NCBI GenBank assembly: GCA_963697695.1
Contig: OY969094.1
Location: 1,550,001-1,614,000 of the forward strand
Reading direction: 5' to 3'
Length of the DNA: 64,000 bases
Source of the DNA: VRUE01 sp963697695
GTDB taxonomy: Bacteria > Actinomycetota > Thermoleophilia > Solirubrobacterales > 70-9
How positions within the stretch are numbered: position 1 is the first letter of the stretch; every line of letters begins with the position of its first letter. The notes under the pieces are model-generated. The model was not told the origin of the DNA, ran no database searches, and saw nothing but the letters and a program-made list of their open reading frames with translations. Shown here piece after piece: positions 27,405-35,788 of the stretch. Position numbers and translations under genes: made by a program.

Positions 27405-28106
27405 TTAGTCGAGCGAGGAGAGGAAATCGGCGAGCTCGTTGAGCTTCTTCGGCGGAAGGTCGCGATAGGAGGGCATGATGCCAGGCCCGATCTCCACCGA
27501 GCGGATGATCGCGGCACGGGGCACGCGCTGGGCGATGTGGGTCAGTTCGGGACCGGGGCCGTTGTTGCCGTTCTCGCCGATCTTGTGGCAGGCGAGACAG
27601 CCGGCTCCCGCGACGATCTCCTTGCCGGCCTCGTAGCGGGGCGCAACCTCCATCTCGATCTCGGTCGGCGAACCGCCGATCGCGCCGAGGTAGGTGAGGT
27701 AGGCCATCGCGACGATCGTCAGACAGCCCGCCGTGGTGGCGATCGGACGGCGGGCGGGGTGGCGCTCCGGCCCGCGGTCATAGAACGGCAGCAGAAGGAG
27801 CAGGACCATGCAGATGGTCGGGATGCCGATCGTCGCGATCGGGACCAGCTCCGGCGGCTTGATCACGCGCAGGAGCTCGAAGAGGAAGAAGAAGTACCAC
27901 TCGGGACGGGGTACGTAGGTGGTCGAGGTCGGATCGGCCTTCGGCCCCTGCTCGGCACCGAGGATGATCGACATCGCGATGATCACGCCGACGACGATCA
28001 GCGCCATCGTCGAGTCCTTCAGCACTGCGTAGGGGAAGAAGGGCTTGCCCTTCTTCTTGAGCAGCTCGTACTCCTCGAGATATGCCTGCTTATCGGCCGG
28101 CTTCAT
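27405..28106 (-). CDS. qcrC: Cytochrome bc complex subunit IV fused to cytochrome c
   Basis: 233 residues. The first half is the C-terminal part of cytochrome b (subunit IV): membrane segments around 36-52 and 85-112, with the quinol-site sequence RPEWYFFFLFELLR. After another membrane helix (about 125-145) comes a cytochrome c domain with the heme-binding CLACHK (about 168) and a distal Met in PGIMPSYRDL. This split-b plus c layout is that of the Bacillus-type menaquinol:cytochrome c reductase, not the diheme QcrC usual in mycobacteria. Its ATG overlaps the qcrB stop (ATGA). Confidence 0.93.
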   Translation of the reverse strand: MKPADKQAYLEEYELLKKKGKPFFPYAVLKDSTMALIVVGVIIAMSIILGAEQGPKADPTSTTYVPRPEWYFFFLFELLRVIKPPELVPIATIGIPTICMVLLLLLPFYDRGPERHPARRPIATTAGCLTIVAMAYLTYLGAIGGSPTEIEMEVAPRYEAGKEIVAGAGCLACHKIGENGNNGPGPELTHIAQRVPRAAIIRSVEIGPGIMPSYRDLPPKKLNELADFLSSLD

Positions 28107-28993
28107 CGGTTGGGCGGAGCTCCGTTGCCCTCGACGCCGGCATCGAGCTGGGAGACAGGCGCGGCGACTTTCGGCCGCTCGGCCCTAACCCAGGGGGGTG
28201 CGGTGGTACCGAGCTTGACGACGAGGTAGAGATGGGCGCCGATCAGAGCGATGATCGCGCCGGGAAGCAGCAGCATGTGGATCGCGTAGAAGCGCGAGAG
28301 CGTCGTCGCGCCGAGCTCGGGCCCGGCACGGAGGAAGTCGCTGAGGTAGGGGCCGACGATCGGGCCGGTGCCGTTGATGTTGATGCCGACGACCGAGGCC
28401 CAGAAGGAGCGCTGGTCGAACGGGAGCAGGTAACCGGTGAAGGACATCGTCATCGTCAGGATCAGCAGCACGACGCCGATCACCCAGTTCAGCTCGCGCG
28501 GGTACTTGTAGGCGCCGAAGAAGAAGGTGCGCCCCATGTGGAGGAAGATCAGGATGACCATCAGGCTCGACCCCCACTTGTGCATCCCGTGCACGAAGGC
28601 GCCGAGGAAGACCTCGTTGTTGATGTGGGCGATCGAGGCGTAGGCCTGGGTGGTCGACGGCGTGTAGAACATCGCCAGGAAGACCCCGGTGACGGCCTGG
28701 ACGATGAAGGCGAAGAGAGTGGCGGAGCCGAGCGTGTAGAACCAGTTGGTCCCCTTCGGCACCTTGCGGAAGAGCATGCCGGTGAGGAAGCCGGATGCAG
28801 CGGTGCGCTGGTCGACCCAGGCGAGGACGTCGACCGGAGCCTCCTTGGCGCGGTCGGTGAGGCGCTGGGCGTCCGAGGGCCGCGCGGGTGGCGAGGTCTT
28901 GAGGTCGGCGGACGCGGCGCCCTTGGCACCGTTGCCCTCTCCCGGCTTGGCGGGTTTGCGCAGGGGGGCTGGAATCAGGGAGTCGAGTTTCAT
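28103..28993 (-). CDS. qcrB: Cytochrome b (N-terminal, b6-type) of the bc complex
   Basis: 296 residues. A Pro/Ala-rich N-terminal extension (about 1-50) precedes four membrane helices. Heme-ligand histidines appear in the pairs FVHGMHKWGSS / FLHMGRTFFFG and YAIHMLLLPG / GAHLYLV. The quinol-oxidation sequence SFTGYLLPFDQRSFWA is present. It forms the membrane core that oxidises menaquinol, with qcrC giving the remaining helices. ATGA overlaps occur at both ends. The extension is not part of the catalytic fold and may tune assembly. Confidence 0.94.
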   Translation of the reverse strand: MKLDSLIPAPLRKPAKPGEGNGAKGAASADLKTSPPARPSDAQRLTDRAKEAPVDVLAWVDQRTAASGFLTGMLFRKVPKGTNWFYTLGSATLFAFIVQAVTGVFLAMFYTPSTTQAYASIAHINNEVFLGAFVHGMHKWGSSLMVILIFLHMGRTFFFGAYKYPRELNWVIGVVLLILTMTMSFTGYLLPFDQRSFWASVVGININGTGPIVGPYLSDFLRAGPELGATTLSRFYAIHMLLLPGAIIALIGAHLYLVVKLGTTAPPWVRAERPKVAAPVSQLDAGVEGNGAPPNR

Positions 28994-29664
28994 GGCGGCG
29001 GGAAGGTGGATGGACGCGGCGGGTAGAGGTACTCCCAGATGCCGCCGGTGAACTCGCCGGGGTCACGGGCCCGAACGGCCTCCAGCTGCGAGGTGACGCT
29101 GTAACGCGGGCCGAGTTCCACCTGGCCGTTGCGGATCCGCGACTGGAAGCGGTCGAGCGGGCGGACCGGAGGACCGCCGAGGACTTTGCCGACGAAGTCG
29201 TAGACGCCACCGTGGCACGGGCAGATGAAGTTGCCCGCCGCCTCGACGAAGCGAACAGGGCAGCCGAGGTGGGCGCAACGGTTGGAAACGGCGATCATTT
29301 CGTTCGGATCCTCACCGAGATCCTTGGAGCCTTTGCGCACGTAGGCGGTCGTCTTGCCGGCATCGCCGATCCCCTCGGTCTCGGTGAAGACGACCTGCCG
29401 GTAGGTGTCTTCGACGAAATCGCCGAGGGGGCCGACCCCCTCCCAGCGCTCCTTGCCGCGGTGAAAGATCGGGGCGACCGCGAAACCGACGGCGGGCAGG
29501 ATGATCGCAGCGCCGGCGATGCCGCCGACGCCCTGCGCCGCGACCGTGAAGACACGTCGGCGCGTCATCGACTCGCCCTCGAAGTAGCCGGGGGGATTGG
29601 GCTTGGGGCGCTCTGGCCGGGCAGCCGCCTCGGCCCCGTTCTGCTTGTCCGCGTCGTTGCTCAC
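28990..29664 (-). CDS. qcrA: Rieske iron-sulfur protein
   Basis: 224 residues. A hydrophilic N-terminus is followed by a twin-arginine signal (TRRRVFTVAA) and a membrane helix (about 40-62), then the Rieske domain with CAHLGCPV (about 130) and CPCHGGVYD (about 148), which bind the 2Fe-2S cluster. It takes electrons from menaquinol and passes them to the cytochrome c domain of QcrC. Folded Fe-S proteins leave by Tat, and tatA-tatC lie just beyond the end of this operon. It follows the 148-residue unknown gene by 23 bases. Confidence 0.95.
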   Translation of the reverse strand: MSNDADKQNGAEAAARPERPKPNPPGYFEGESMTRRRVFTVAAQGVGGIAGAAIILPAVGFAVAPIFHRGKERWEGVGPLGDFVEDTYRQVVFTETEGIGDAGKTTAYVRKGSKDLGEDPNEMIAVSNRCAHLGCPVRFVEAAGNFICPCHGGVYDFVGKVLGGPPVRPLDRFQSRIRNGQVELGPRYSVTSQLEAVRARDPGEFTGGIWEYLYPPRPSTFPPP

Positions 29665-29687
29665 AGCTTGCCTAGGAGTTTCGGAGT

Positions 29688-30134
29688 CTATTGACTCGCG
29701 CCTGCCGGAGCGCCGCCGATCGAGAGCGCCATGGCCCGCCAGCGGGCCGGAGCTTCATCTGCGCGGTCCTCAGCGTGAAGCTGGGCGCAGAGGCCGATCA
29801 GTTCGGCCAGCTCGGCAACCGCCCTGGCGTCGCCGAGGGCTGCCAGACGTTCGATTCCCAGCGCATAGAGATAGTCGCCGGCCAGCAGAGCGAGGTCCGA
29901 GTCATGACCGGCGAGCAGGCGGGGGGCACCATAGTGCAGGAGATAGCCCTCGTAGACAGCCTCGACGACGAGCGAATACTCGGCCGGAGCCGCGGCGGCG
30001 TGGGGGCCGGCGGCCGCGAGCAATCCAAGCGTCGGCTGCTCCGCCGAGTCGACCACGTGGGGAGAGATCGGCGTCTCCCCCTCGCGCAGCAGGGTGGCGA
30101 GGAAGGTCAGCGCGACAGCTGGATCGGCGCTCAA
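29688..30134 (-). CDS. Unknown helical protein coupled to hemL, with isoprenyl-synthase-like segment
   Basis: 148 residues using a TTG start at 30134 that overlaps the hemL stop by 4 bases (TTGA). The longer frame runs back through hemL and is not credible. All-helical and soluble. One stretch, LLAGDYLYALGIERLAALGD, resembles the helix around the conserved Gly-Asp of polyprenyl synthases, but there is no DDxxD motif. It could therefore be a small non-catalytic partner such as a HepS-like subunit, or an unrelated assembly factor. It sits between hemL and qcrA, so a role in heme, bc complex or quinone supply is likely but unproven. Confidence 0.7.
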   Translation of the reverse strand: MSADPAVALTFLATLLREGETPISPHVVDSAEQPTLGLLAAAGPHAAAAPAEYSLVVEAVYEGYLLHYGAPRLLAGHDSDLALLAGDYLYALGIERLAALGDARAVAELAELIGLCAQLHAEDRADEAPARWRAMALSIGGAPAGASQ

Positions 30135-31396
30135 GCGAAGACCTCGTCCAGCGAGTCGGCGGCGGCGGCGAGTGTGCGGTCGATTGCGGCCTCGTCGTGA
30201 GCCAGCGAGACGAACCAGGCCTCGAACTGGGACGGCGGCGGGTAGACACCGCGCTCGAGCATCCCGCGAGCGAAGCGGGCGTGGGCCTGCAGGTCGCAAT
30301 CCGCCGCGCCAGCGAAGTCCTGGACCGGCTCGGCGCTGAAGAAGAGGGTAAGCAGGCCGGGCTTGGTGGCGAGCTGGAGCGGGCGATCGGTGGCGAGCTC
30401 GGCGAGGCCCGCAGCGAGCTGGTCGGTCAGGGCGGCGAGGCGTTCGTAGGAGCCGGCATCGAGACGGCGCAGGGTGGCGAGCCCAGCCGCTGTCGCCAGC
30501 GGGTTGCCGGAGAGGGTGCCCGCCTGGTAGACGTCGCCGGCCGGAGCGACTCGCTCGAGCAGCTCTCGCGAGCCGGCGAAGGCAGCCGCGGGCAGGCCAC
30601 CGCCGAGCACCTTGCCGAGCACGGTCAGGTCGGGGTCGACCCCGTAGAGCTCCTGGGCGCCGCCTCGCGCCACGCGGAAGCCGGTGATCACCTCGTCGAA
30701 GACCAGCAGCGCGCCGGTTTCGCGAGTCGAGTCGCGCAGGAACTCGAGGAAGCCGTCAGCGGGGGGCACCACCCCCATGTTGGCGGCGACCGGCTCGGCG
30801 AGAAGCGCGGCGACGGCATGATCCGCAAGGGCGCGGGAGACCGCGGCGCGGTCGTTCCACGGCACCACCACAGTCGCTGCGGTCTGGGCGGCCGTCACCC
30901 CGGGGCCGGCCGGGATACCGAGCGTGGCCGACCCGGAGCCGGCCTCGGCGAGGAGGCCGTCGGAATGGCCGTGATAGGCGCCGGAGAACTTGACCACCAC
31001 CTCGCGGCCGGTTGCGGCGCGGGCGAGCCTCACGGCGCTCATCGCCGCCTCGGTCCCGGAGCTGGTCATGCGCACCATCTCCACCGAGGGGACCCGGGCG
31101 ATCACCTCCTCCGCCAGCTCGATCTCGGTCTCCGTTGCGGCACCGAAGCTCGTTCCCCTGTCCGCCGCTTCACCGACAGCGGCTATGACCGCGGGGTGAG
31201 CGTGGCCGAGAATCAGCGGGCCCCATGAGCCGACCCAGTCGACGTAGCGGTTGCCGTCGACGTCGATGAGCTCGCAGCCCTCTCCCCTCTCGATGAAGAT
31301 CGGCTCGCGCTCGATCTGCCGCATCGCCCGGACGGGGCTGTTCACCCCTCCGGGGAGGACCTTCAGCGCCCGTCGATACAGCTCGTGAGAGCCCAC
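30131..31396 (-). CDS. hemL: Glutamate-1-semialdehyde 2,1-aminomutase
   Basis: 421 residues from a GTG at 31396 (GSHELYRRALKVLPGGVNSP). The frame stays open into the palindromic element (to 31483), but the family N-terminus begins here. PLP-enzyme motifs: GSWGPLILGHAHP, SGTEAAMSAVRLARAATGR, FDEVITGFRVARGG and the Schiff-base lysine in VLGKVLGGGLPAAAF. It makes 5-aminolevulinate in the C5 pathway, feeding hemB two genes upstream. It forms an operon with ahbAB and hemB on one side and the bc complex genes on the other. Confidence 0.95.
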   Translation of the reverse strand: MGSHELYRRALKVLPGGVNSPVRAMRQIEREPIFIERGEGCELIDVDGNRYVDWVGSWGPLILGHAHPAVIAAVGEAADRGTSFGAATETEIELAEEVIARVPSVEMVRMTSSGTEAAMSAVRLARAATGREVVVKFSGAYHGHSDGLLAEAGSGSATLGIPAGPGVTAAQTAATVVVPWNDRAAVSRALADHAVAALLAEPVAANMGVVPPADGFLEFLRDSTRETGALLVFDEVITGFRVARGGAQELYGVDPDLTVLGKVLGGGLPAAAFAGSRELLERVAPAGDVYQAGTLSGNPLATAAGLATLRRLDAGSYERLAALTDQLAAGLAELATDRPLQLATKPGLLTLFFSAEPVQDFAGAADCDLQAHARFARGMLERGVYPPPSQFEAWFVSLAHDEAAIDRTLAAAADSLDEVFA

Positions 31397-31406
31397 GGCG
31401 CGGCTA

Positions 31407-31521
31407 GGTGACCGGGCCGGTGGGGGTGGAACGTCTTGTACTTTTTCGGCGCCCGACCGGGGCGACAGCCCTTGCCGTTTCACCGAAAAAGTTAAGTGGA
31501 ACCCCCACCGGCCCGGTCACC
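31407..31521 (-). repeat. Stop-proximal palindrome, family 1, copy A
   Basis: The outer arms 31407-31427 and 31501-31521 are a perfect 21-bp inverted repeat. Read on the minus strand, the 73-base core starts TCCACTTAACTTTTTCGG and ends CCGAAAAAGTACAAGACG. The inner 10-bp stem ACTTTTTCGG/CCGAAAAAGT is preceded by a small asymmetric internal loop, and a CGCCC/GGGCG hairpin lies at the apex. The arm contains the stop codon of the ahbAB gene. No U-run follows. It occupies the whole gap before hemL. The same core occurs at 37250-37359 and 46129-46240 with unrelated arms. Confidence 0.85.
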
Positions 31522-32614
31522 CTGAGTGCTCCGCCTCCCACGCCGCGTACTCGTCGGTGAAGTAGTGGAGGCGGATCTTCTTGTACTCGGTCGAGGAGTA
31601 GAGGGTGGCGCGGTCGTCTGGACCCATCCCGCACTCTTCGGCGATCGAGTCGAGGATCGCGTCGCACTCCTCCTTGGAGCGGCCGTGGGCCATGGTGAAG
31701 ACGCTGTAGGGCCAGTCCTCGTAGGTCGGGCGCTGGTAACAGTGCGAGATGCCGCGGAAGGAGGCCATGCGCCGCCCCGTCTCCTCGATCTCGGCCTCGG
31801 GCACCTTCCAGACGCCCATGCCGTTGGCGGAGAAGCCGGCACGGCGGTGGAAGAGGATCGCGGCGACCCGCCGCAACAGGTGGCGGTCGATCATGCCGCG
31901 CAGGTGCTCGAGCAACTCCTCAGTCCCGATCCCAAGCTCCTCGGCGGCTTTGTCGTAGGGACGGGCGACCGGGTCCATCGGCCCCTGCAGGGCGCGAATC
32001 ACCGCCACGTCGCGGTCGTCGTAGGGCTGCACCTCGAGCTCGCGCGGTGGCGAGGCGTCGACGGCTGCGGCGAGCGCATCGGTGCCCTTCTCCATCTCCA
32101 GGTTCATGTTGATCTTGAACAGGGTCAGCGTCGGCAGCTGGCGCATCGACTCCGCCCCGGTCTCCCGCATCAGCACGTCGAGCGTGCCGGGGAGGCCGAG
32201 CTTCGAATCGGGGGGCGTCGCGATCGTGAACCAGAGGTTGAAGTCGTGGGTGCGGAGGTAGTTATGGGAGACGCCGGGGTGCGAGTTGACGATCTGCGCC
32301 GCTCGCTGCGGGTTCTCGGAGTCGACCTTGGCGGCCACCAGCATCGACTCGTAGCCGAGCGTCCGCGTGTCGAAGATCGGGGTGATCTCGCGGATGATCC
32401 GCTCGTCGAGCAGGCGCTTGGTGCGGCGCAGGACGTCGTCCAGCTCCATCTCGGCCTCCGAGGCGACCAGAGCGAAGGGCTCGGGGTCGAGCGGGAAGCT
32501 CGACTGGAGCAGGTTCATCAGTCGCTTATCGGCCTCGTCCAGCGGGATCGCCGCGCCGTCCTTGCGCGAGCGGGCCTTCGACTGCGGCACCTTCGGTGTT
32601 CCTACTGAAGCCAC
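31517..32614 (-). CDS. Siroheme decarboxylase, AhbA-AhbB fusion (AsnC-like)
   Basis: 365 residues made of two AsnC/Lrp-like halves. The first (about 20-185) has ERIIREITPIFDTRTLGYES and HNYLRTHDFNLWFT. The second (about 200-355) has HRRAGFSANGMGVWKVPEA and SHCYQRPTYEDWPYSVFTMA. These are the signatures of siroheme decarboxylase AhbA and AhbB, which remove two carboxyls from siroheme to give 12,18-didecarboxysiroheme in the alternative heme route; related NirDLGH proteins act in heme d1 synthesis. A plain Lrp regulator is less likely given position after hemB. The start overlaps hemB by 13 bases. A single-chain fusion is unusual. Confidence 0.85.
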   Translation of the reverse strand: MASVGTPKVPQSKARSRKDGAAIPLDEADKRLMNLLQSSFPLDPEPFALVASEAEMELDDVLRRTKRLLDERIIREITPIFDTRTLGYESMLVAAKVDSENPQRAAQIVNSHPGVSHNYLRTHDFNLWFTIATPPDSKLGLPGTLDVLMRETGAESMRQLPTLTLFKINMNLEMEKGTDALAAAVDASPPRELEVQPYDDRDVAVIRALQGPMDPVARPYDKAAEELGIGTEELLEHLRGMIDRHLLRRVAAILFHRRAGFSANGMGVWKVPEAEIEETGRRMASFRGISHCYQRPTYEDWPYSVFTMAHGRSKEECDAILDSIAEECGMGPDDRATLYSSTEYKKIRLHYFTDEYAAWEAEHSG

Positions 32615-33573
32615 GCGGCCGCCTCCTTGGCGTAATAGGTGACGATCGCGTCGGCGCCGGCCCGGCGGATCGAGGTCAGCGTCTCCAACACCGCAGCCCG
32701 CTCGTCGATCCAGCCACGCTCTGCGGCGGCCTTCAGCATCGAGTACTCGCCGGAGACGTGGTAGGCGGCGACGGGAGCTCCGGTGGCCTCCTTGACCTGG
32801 CGAACCACGTCGAGATAGGGAGTCGCGGGCTTGACCATGATCATGTCCGCCCCCTCTTCGAGATCGAGCTCTGCCTCGCGGACCGCCTCGGCAGCGTTGG
32901 CGGGATCCATCTGGTAGCCACGCCGGTCGCCGAACTCCGGAGTGGAGCCGGCCGCGTCGCGGAAGGGCCCGTAGAAAGCCGAGGCGTACTTGGCGCTGTA
33001 GGCGACGATGGGCACGCCGGAGTGGCCCTCCTCGTCGAGCTGGTGGCGAATGGTCCCGACCCGGCCGTCCATCATGTCGCTCGGGGCGACGGCGTCGGCG
33101 CCGGCCTCGGCATGCGAGATCGCCGTCTTGGCGAGCAGCTCGACCGTGATGTCGTTGTCGACCTCGCCGTCGCGGACGAAGCCGCAGTGGCCGTGCGAGG
33201 TGTACTCGCAGAGGCAGACGTCGGTGATCACGGTCAGATCGGGATGGGCCTCCTTGAGGGCGCGAACCGCCATCTGGACGACGCCCTCGTCGTCGTAGGC
33301 GCCGGAGCCGGTCTCGTCCTTGCTCGAAGGAACGCCGAAGAGGAGGATCGCACCGATCCCCGCAGTGGCGATCTCCGTCGCCTCGGCAACCAGCTCGGAG
33401 ATCGAGAAGCGCTCGACTCCGGGCATCGAGTCGACCTCCTCGCGGACGTTCTCGCCGGCGACGACGAAGGTCGGCTGGATCAAGTGCGACGGGGCCAGGT
33501 TCGTCTCTCGGACCAGGGCACGAAGAGACTCTGTACGGCGCAGGCGGCGCAGGCGGGTGGCGGGGAAAGGCAT
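32602..33573 (-). CDS. hemB: Delta-aminolevulinic acid dehydratase (porphobilinogen synthase)
   Basis: 323 residues. Condenses two 5-aminolevulinates to porphobilinogen. The zinc-binding cysteine motif DVCLCEYTSHGHCG is intact, so it is the Zn type. Active-site lysines lie in AYSAKYASAFYGPFR and MVKPATPYLD, and the C-terminal loop has AYHVSGEYSMLKAA. It is the first gene of the heme-respiratory operon that runs on to 25659. Upstream, the divergent ABC gene begins about 80 bases away, and a hairpin (33602-33627) lies in the shared promoter gap. Confidence 0.97.
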   Translation of the reverse strand: MPFPATRLRRLRRTESLRALVRETNLAPSHLIQPTFVVAGENVREEVDSMPGVERFSISELVAEATEIATAGIGAILLFGVPSSKDETGSGAYDDEGVVQMAVRALKEAHPDLTVITDVCLCEYTSHGHCGFVRDGEVDNDITVELLAKTAISHAEAGADAVAPSDMMDGRVGTIRHQLDEEGHSGVPIVAYSAKYASAFYGPFRDAAGSTPEFGDRRGYQMDPANAAEAVREAELDLEEGADMIMVKPATPYLDVVRQVKEATGAPVAAYHVSGEYSMLKAAAERGWIDERAAVLETLTSIRRAGADAIVTYYAKEAAAWLQ

Positions 33574-33601
33574 TCGGAGCCGAGTTTAGGGGAGGGAGTA
33601 G

Positions 33602-33627
33602 GGAGGGCGGGGATGCCCTCGCCCTCC
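33602..33627. promoter_or_regulatory. Hairpin in the hemB / ABC-transporter divergent promoter gap
   Basis: GGAGGGCG (33602-33609) and CGCCCTCC (33620-33627) form a perfect 8-bp stem with a 10-base loop, located upstream of both divergent genes. It could be an operator or part of the hemB 5' leader. No protein-binding assignment is possible from sequence. Confidence 0.35.
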
Positions 33628-33653
33628 GCTCAAGCCGCGCCTAACAACCCCCT

Positions 33654-34421
33654 ATGAACTCGCGCAGTAGCGTGCCGTTCGTGGAAGCTGGGACAGGGAC
33701 GGGGGCAGCCGTGCTCGAGGCGCGGAAGCTCGTGAAGCGCTTTGGCGAGAGGGAAGCGCTGCGGGGGGTGGACTTCGAAGCGAAAGCTGGGGAGCTGCTG
33801 GCGCTGATTGGGCCCAACGGGGCGGGGAAGACGACCCTGCTCTCGATCCTGGCGGGGATCTCCCGGCCTGACGAGGGAGAGGTCCATGTGCCGCAGGGGG
33901 AGGTCGGCTGGGTGCCCCAGCAGGCGGCGCTCTACCGCCGCCTCACGGTTGAGGAGAACCTCTTGCTCTTCGCGCGGCTGGAGGGTCACGGGGATCCGCA
34001 TGCCTCGACCGGGGAGATGCTGGAGCTGACCGCTCTCGCCGAGCGCCGGGGCGAGATCGTCGCCCGGCTCTCGGGCGGAAACCAGCAACGGATCAACATC
34101 GCGATCGGGCTTCTCTCGCGCCCGTCCGTCCTCTTGCTCGACGAGCCCAGCGTCGGCCTCGATCCGCGGCAGCGAGCACGGCTCTGGGAGTTCGTCTCGG
34201 CCCTGGCGGCGGAGCGCGGGACGACGGTGATCTTCTCGACTCACGACATCCAGGAGGCCGAGCGCTACGGCAGGCGGCTGCTGGTCCTCGCCGACGGCGA
34301 GGCGCTCTTCGACGGCTCCGCGCAGGACCTGCGCGAGGTGGTGCGCCGCGAGGCGCCGGAGGCCGCCGACCAGGACTTCGAGACCGCCTTCGTCGCCTTC
34401 CTCCACCACCGGGGGCACTGA
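33654..34421 (+). CDS. ABC transporter ATP-binding protein
   Basis: 255 residues. After a short leader, one ABC ATPase domain: Walker A GPNGAGKTTLLSIL, Q-loop WVPQQAALYRRLTVEENL, signature LSGGNQQRINIAIGLL, Walker B VLLLDEPSVGLDP and H-loop IFSTHDIQEAER. It pairs with the ABC-2 type permease directly downstream (TGATG overlap), so this is an exporter. The start may be the ATG at 33654 or the GTG at 33711 nearer the conserved VLEARKLVKRFG. Substrate is not evident. Confidence 0.93.
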   Translation: MNSRSSVPFVEAGTGTGAAVLEARKLVKRFGEREALRGVDFEAKAGELLALIGPNGAGKTTLLSILAGISRPDEGEVHVPQGEVGWVPQQAALYRRLTVEENLLLFARLEGHGDPHASTGEMLELTALAERRGEIVARLSGGNQQRINIAIGLLSRPSVLLLDEPSVGLDPRQRARLWEFVSALAAERGTTVIFSTHDIQEAERYGRRLLVLADGEALFDGSAQDLREVVRREAPEAADQDFETAFVAFLHHRGH

Positions 34422-35773
34422 TGCGCTGGCTGCTGCTCAAGGACCTCCAGATCCTGCGGCGCTCGCCGCTGCAGGCGGTCCTGCTGGTCGCCTACCCGGT
34501 GCTGATCGCCGTCCTCGTCGGTTTTGCGATCTCCCGTTCGCCCGACAAGCCACGAGTGATCCTGCTCAACGAAGTACCGGCGAGCGCCCGGGTCAGCGTC
34601 GGCACCTCGGAGCTGCCGGCATTCGGAGTCGAGGACCGGATCTGCAAACGGGTCGAGTGCGTCGACGTCGAGAGCCGCGAGGAAGCGGAAGAGAAGGTCC
34701 GCTCCGGCGATGTTCTCGCGGCGCTTGTCCTGCCGGCGAACCTGGTTGACCGGATCAACTCGCTTTCCACGCCGAACCCGAGCACACCCCAGGTCGAGGT
34801 GATCGTCAACGAAGAGGACCCGGTCAAGGCGCGCCTGGTCAACGACCGGATCGACTCCCTGCTCGCCCAGGCAAATCTCCTGCTTGCCCGCCGGATCGCA
34901 ACCGAAGGCGGCAAATTCCTCGAGCTGGTCCTCGACGGCGGCCAGTTCAGCGTGCTCGGGCAGACGATCCAGATCCTCGGCCTGCGCAGCTCCGCCCGCA
35001 TCCTGCTGGCGCTGAGGCCGGCTTTGCCGGCGGGGCCGCTGCGCGACTCGATCGACCAGGTGATCCAGTTCACCACCCTCGCTCGCAGCAACCTCGGCAC
35101 CGCCGGGCCGCTGCTCACCCGCCTCACTCAGCCGATCGCCGTCGACAAGCAAGCGGTCAGCGGCTCCGCTCCCCCACTCGAAGTCTTCGCGATCTCCGTC
35201 GCCGCAACCTTCACCCTGGCCTTCGTCGTGGTCCTGCTGGTCGCCGGATCGCTTGCGCTCGAGCGCGAGGAGAACGCTTTCCCGCGCCTTGCCCGGGGCC
35301 TCGTCTCGCGCAGCGCGCTGCTGGCTGAGAAGGTCGTCCTTGGGGTGACCGTGGGGCTTGTCGTGACCCTGCTGATGCTCGCCGGTCTCGCTTTCTTCGT
35401 GCCATTGCCCTGGGATCGCATCGGCCTCTGGCTGGCCGCGATCCTTGCCGGAGGCGCCGCCCTTGGCGCAGCCGGGGCGGCACTTGGAGCGGCTGCACGC
35501 GAGGTCCGGGCTGTTTCCCTGCTCGCCTTCATGGTCACTCTCCCAGTCGCCTTCCTCTCGCTGATCCCCTCAGGTGCTGTCGGCGCTGGGCTCTACGACG
35601 TGATCGGCTTGATCACCGCGCTCTTCCCCTTCAAGCCCACGCTGGAAGCGATCGGCTCCGCTCTTGACCCGGCCGGGTCGGGGATCGGCGGGCCGTTGTT
35701 GCACCTCTTCGCCCTCTCGGTCGCTTACGGCCTCTTGGCCCGGTTCGCGCTACGGCGCTTCAGCGCCGTCTAG
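34421..35773 (+). CDS. ABC-2 type permease with large extracytoplasmic domain
   Basis: 450 residues. First membrane helix at about 17-37 (LQAVLLVAYPVLIAVLVGF). A soluble region (about 45-250) faces outside, containing LNEVPASARV, VNEEDPVKARLVNDRIDSL and a cysteine-containing RICKRVECVD. Then five membrane helices from about 255 to the end (VAATFTLAFVVVLLVAG onward). This is the ABC-2/YhaP-like layout, typically exporting drugs, lipids or peptides. Translation is coupled to the ATPase gene by a one-base overlap. It runs nearly into the convergent GGCT-like gene (15-base gap) without a hairpin. Confidence 0.88.
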   Translation: MRWLLLKDLQILRRSPLQAVLLVAYPVLIAVLVGFAISRSPDKPRVILLNEVPASARVSVGTSELPAFGVEDRICKRVECVDVESREEAEEKVRSGDVLAALVLPANLVDRINSLSTPNPSTPQVEVIVNEEDPVKARLVNDRIDSLLAQANLLLARRIATEGGKFLELVLDGGQFSVLGQTIQILGLRSSARILLALRPALPAGPLRDSIDQVIQFTTLARSNLGTAGPLLTRLTQPIAVDKQAVSGSAPPLEVFAISVAATFTLAFVVVLLVAGSLALEREENAFPRLARGLVSRSALLAEKVVLGVTVGLVVTLLMLAGLAFFVPLPWDRIGLWLAAILAGGAALGAAGAALGAAAREVRAVSLLAFMVTLPVAFLSLIPSGAVGAGLYDVIGLITALFPFKPTLEAIGSALDPAGSGIGGPLLHLFALSVAYGLLARFALRRFSAV

Positions 35774-35788
35774 GAGGGGTTAGCCCTC

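Noticed and set aside
31397..31483. Extended N-terminus for hemL starting in palindrome copy A
   Set aside because: HemL similarity begins at the GTG at 31396, and the upstream peptide only reflects the element.
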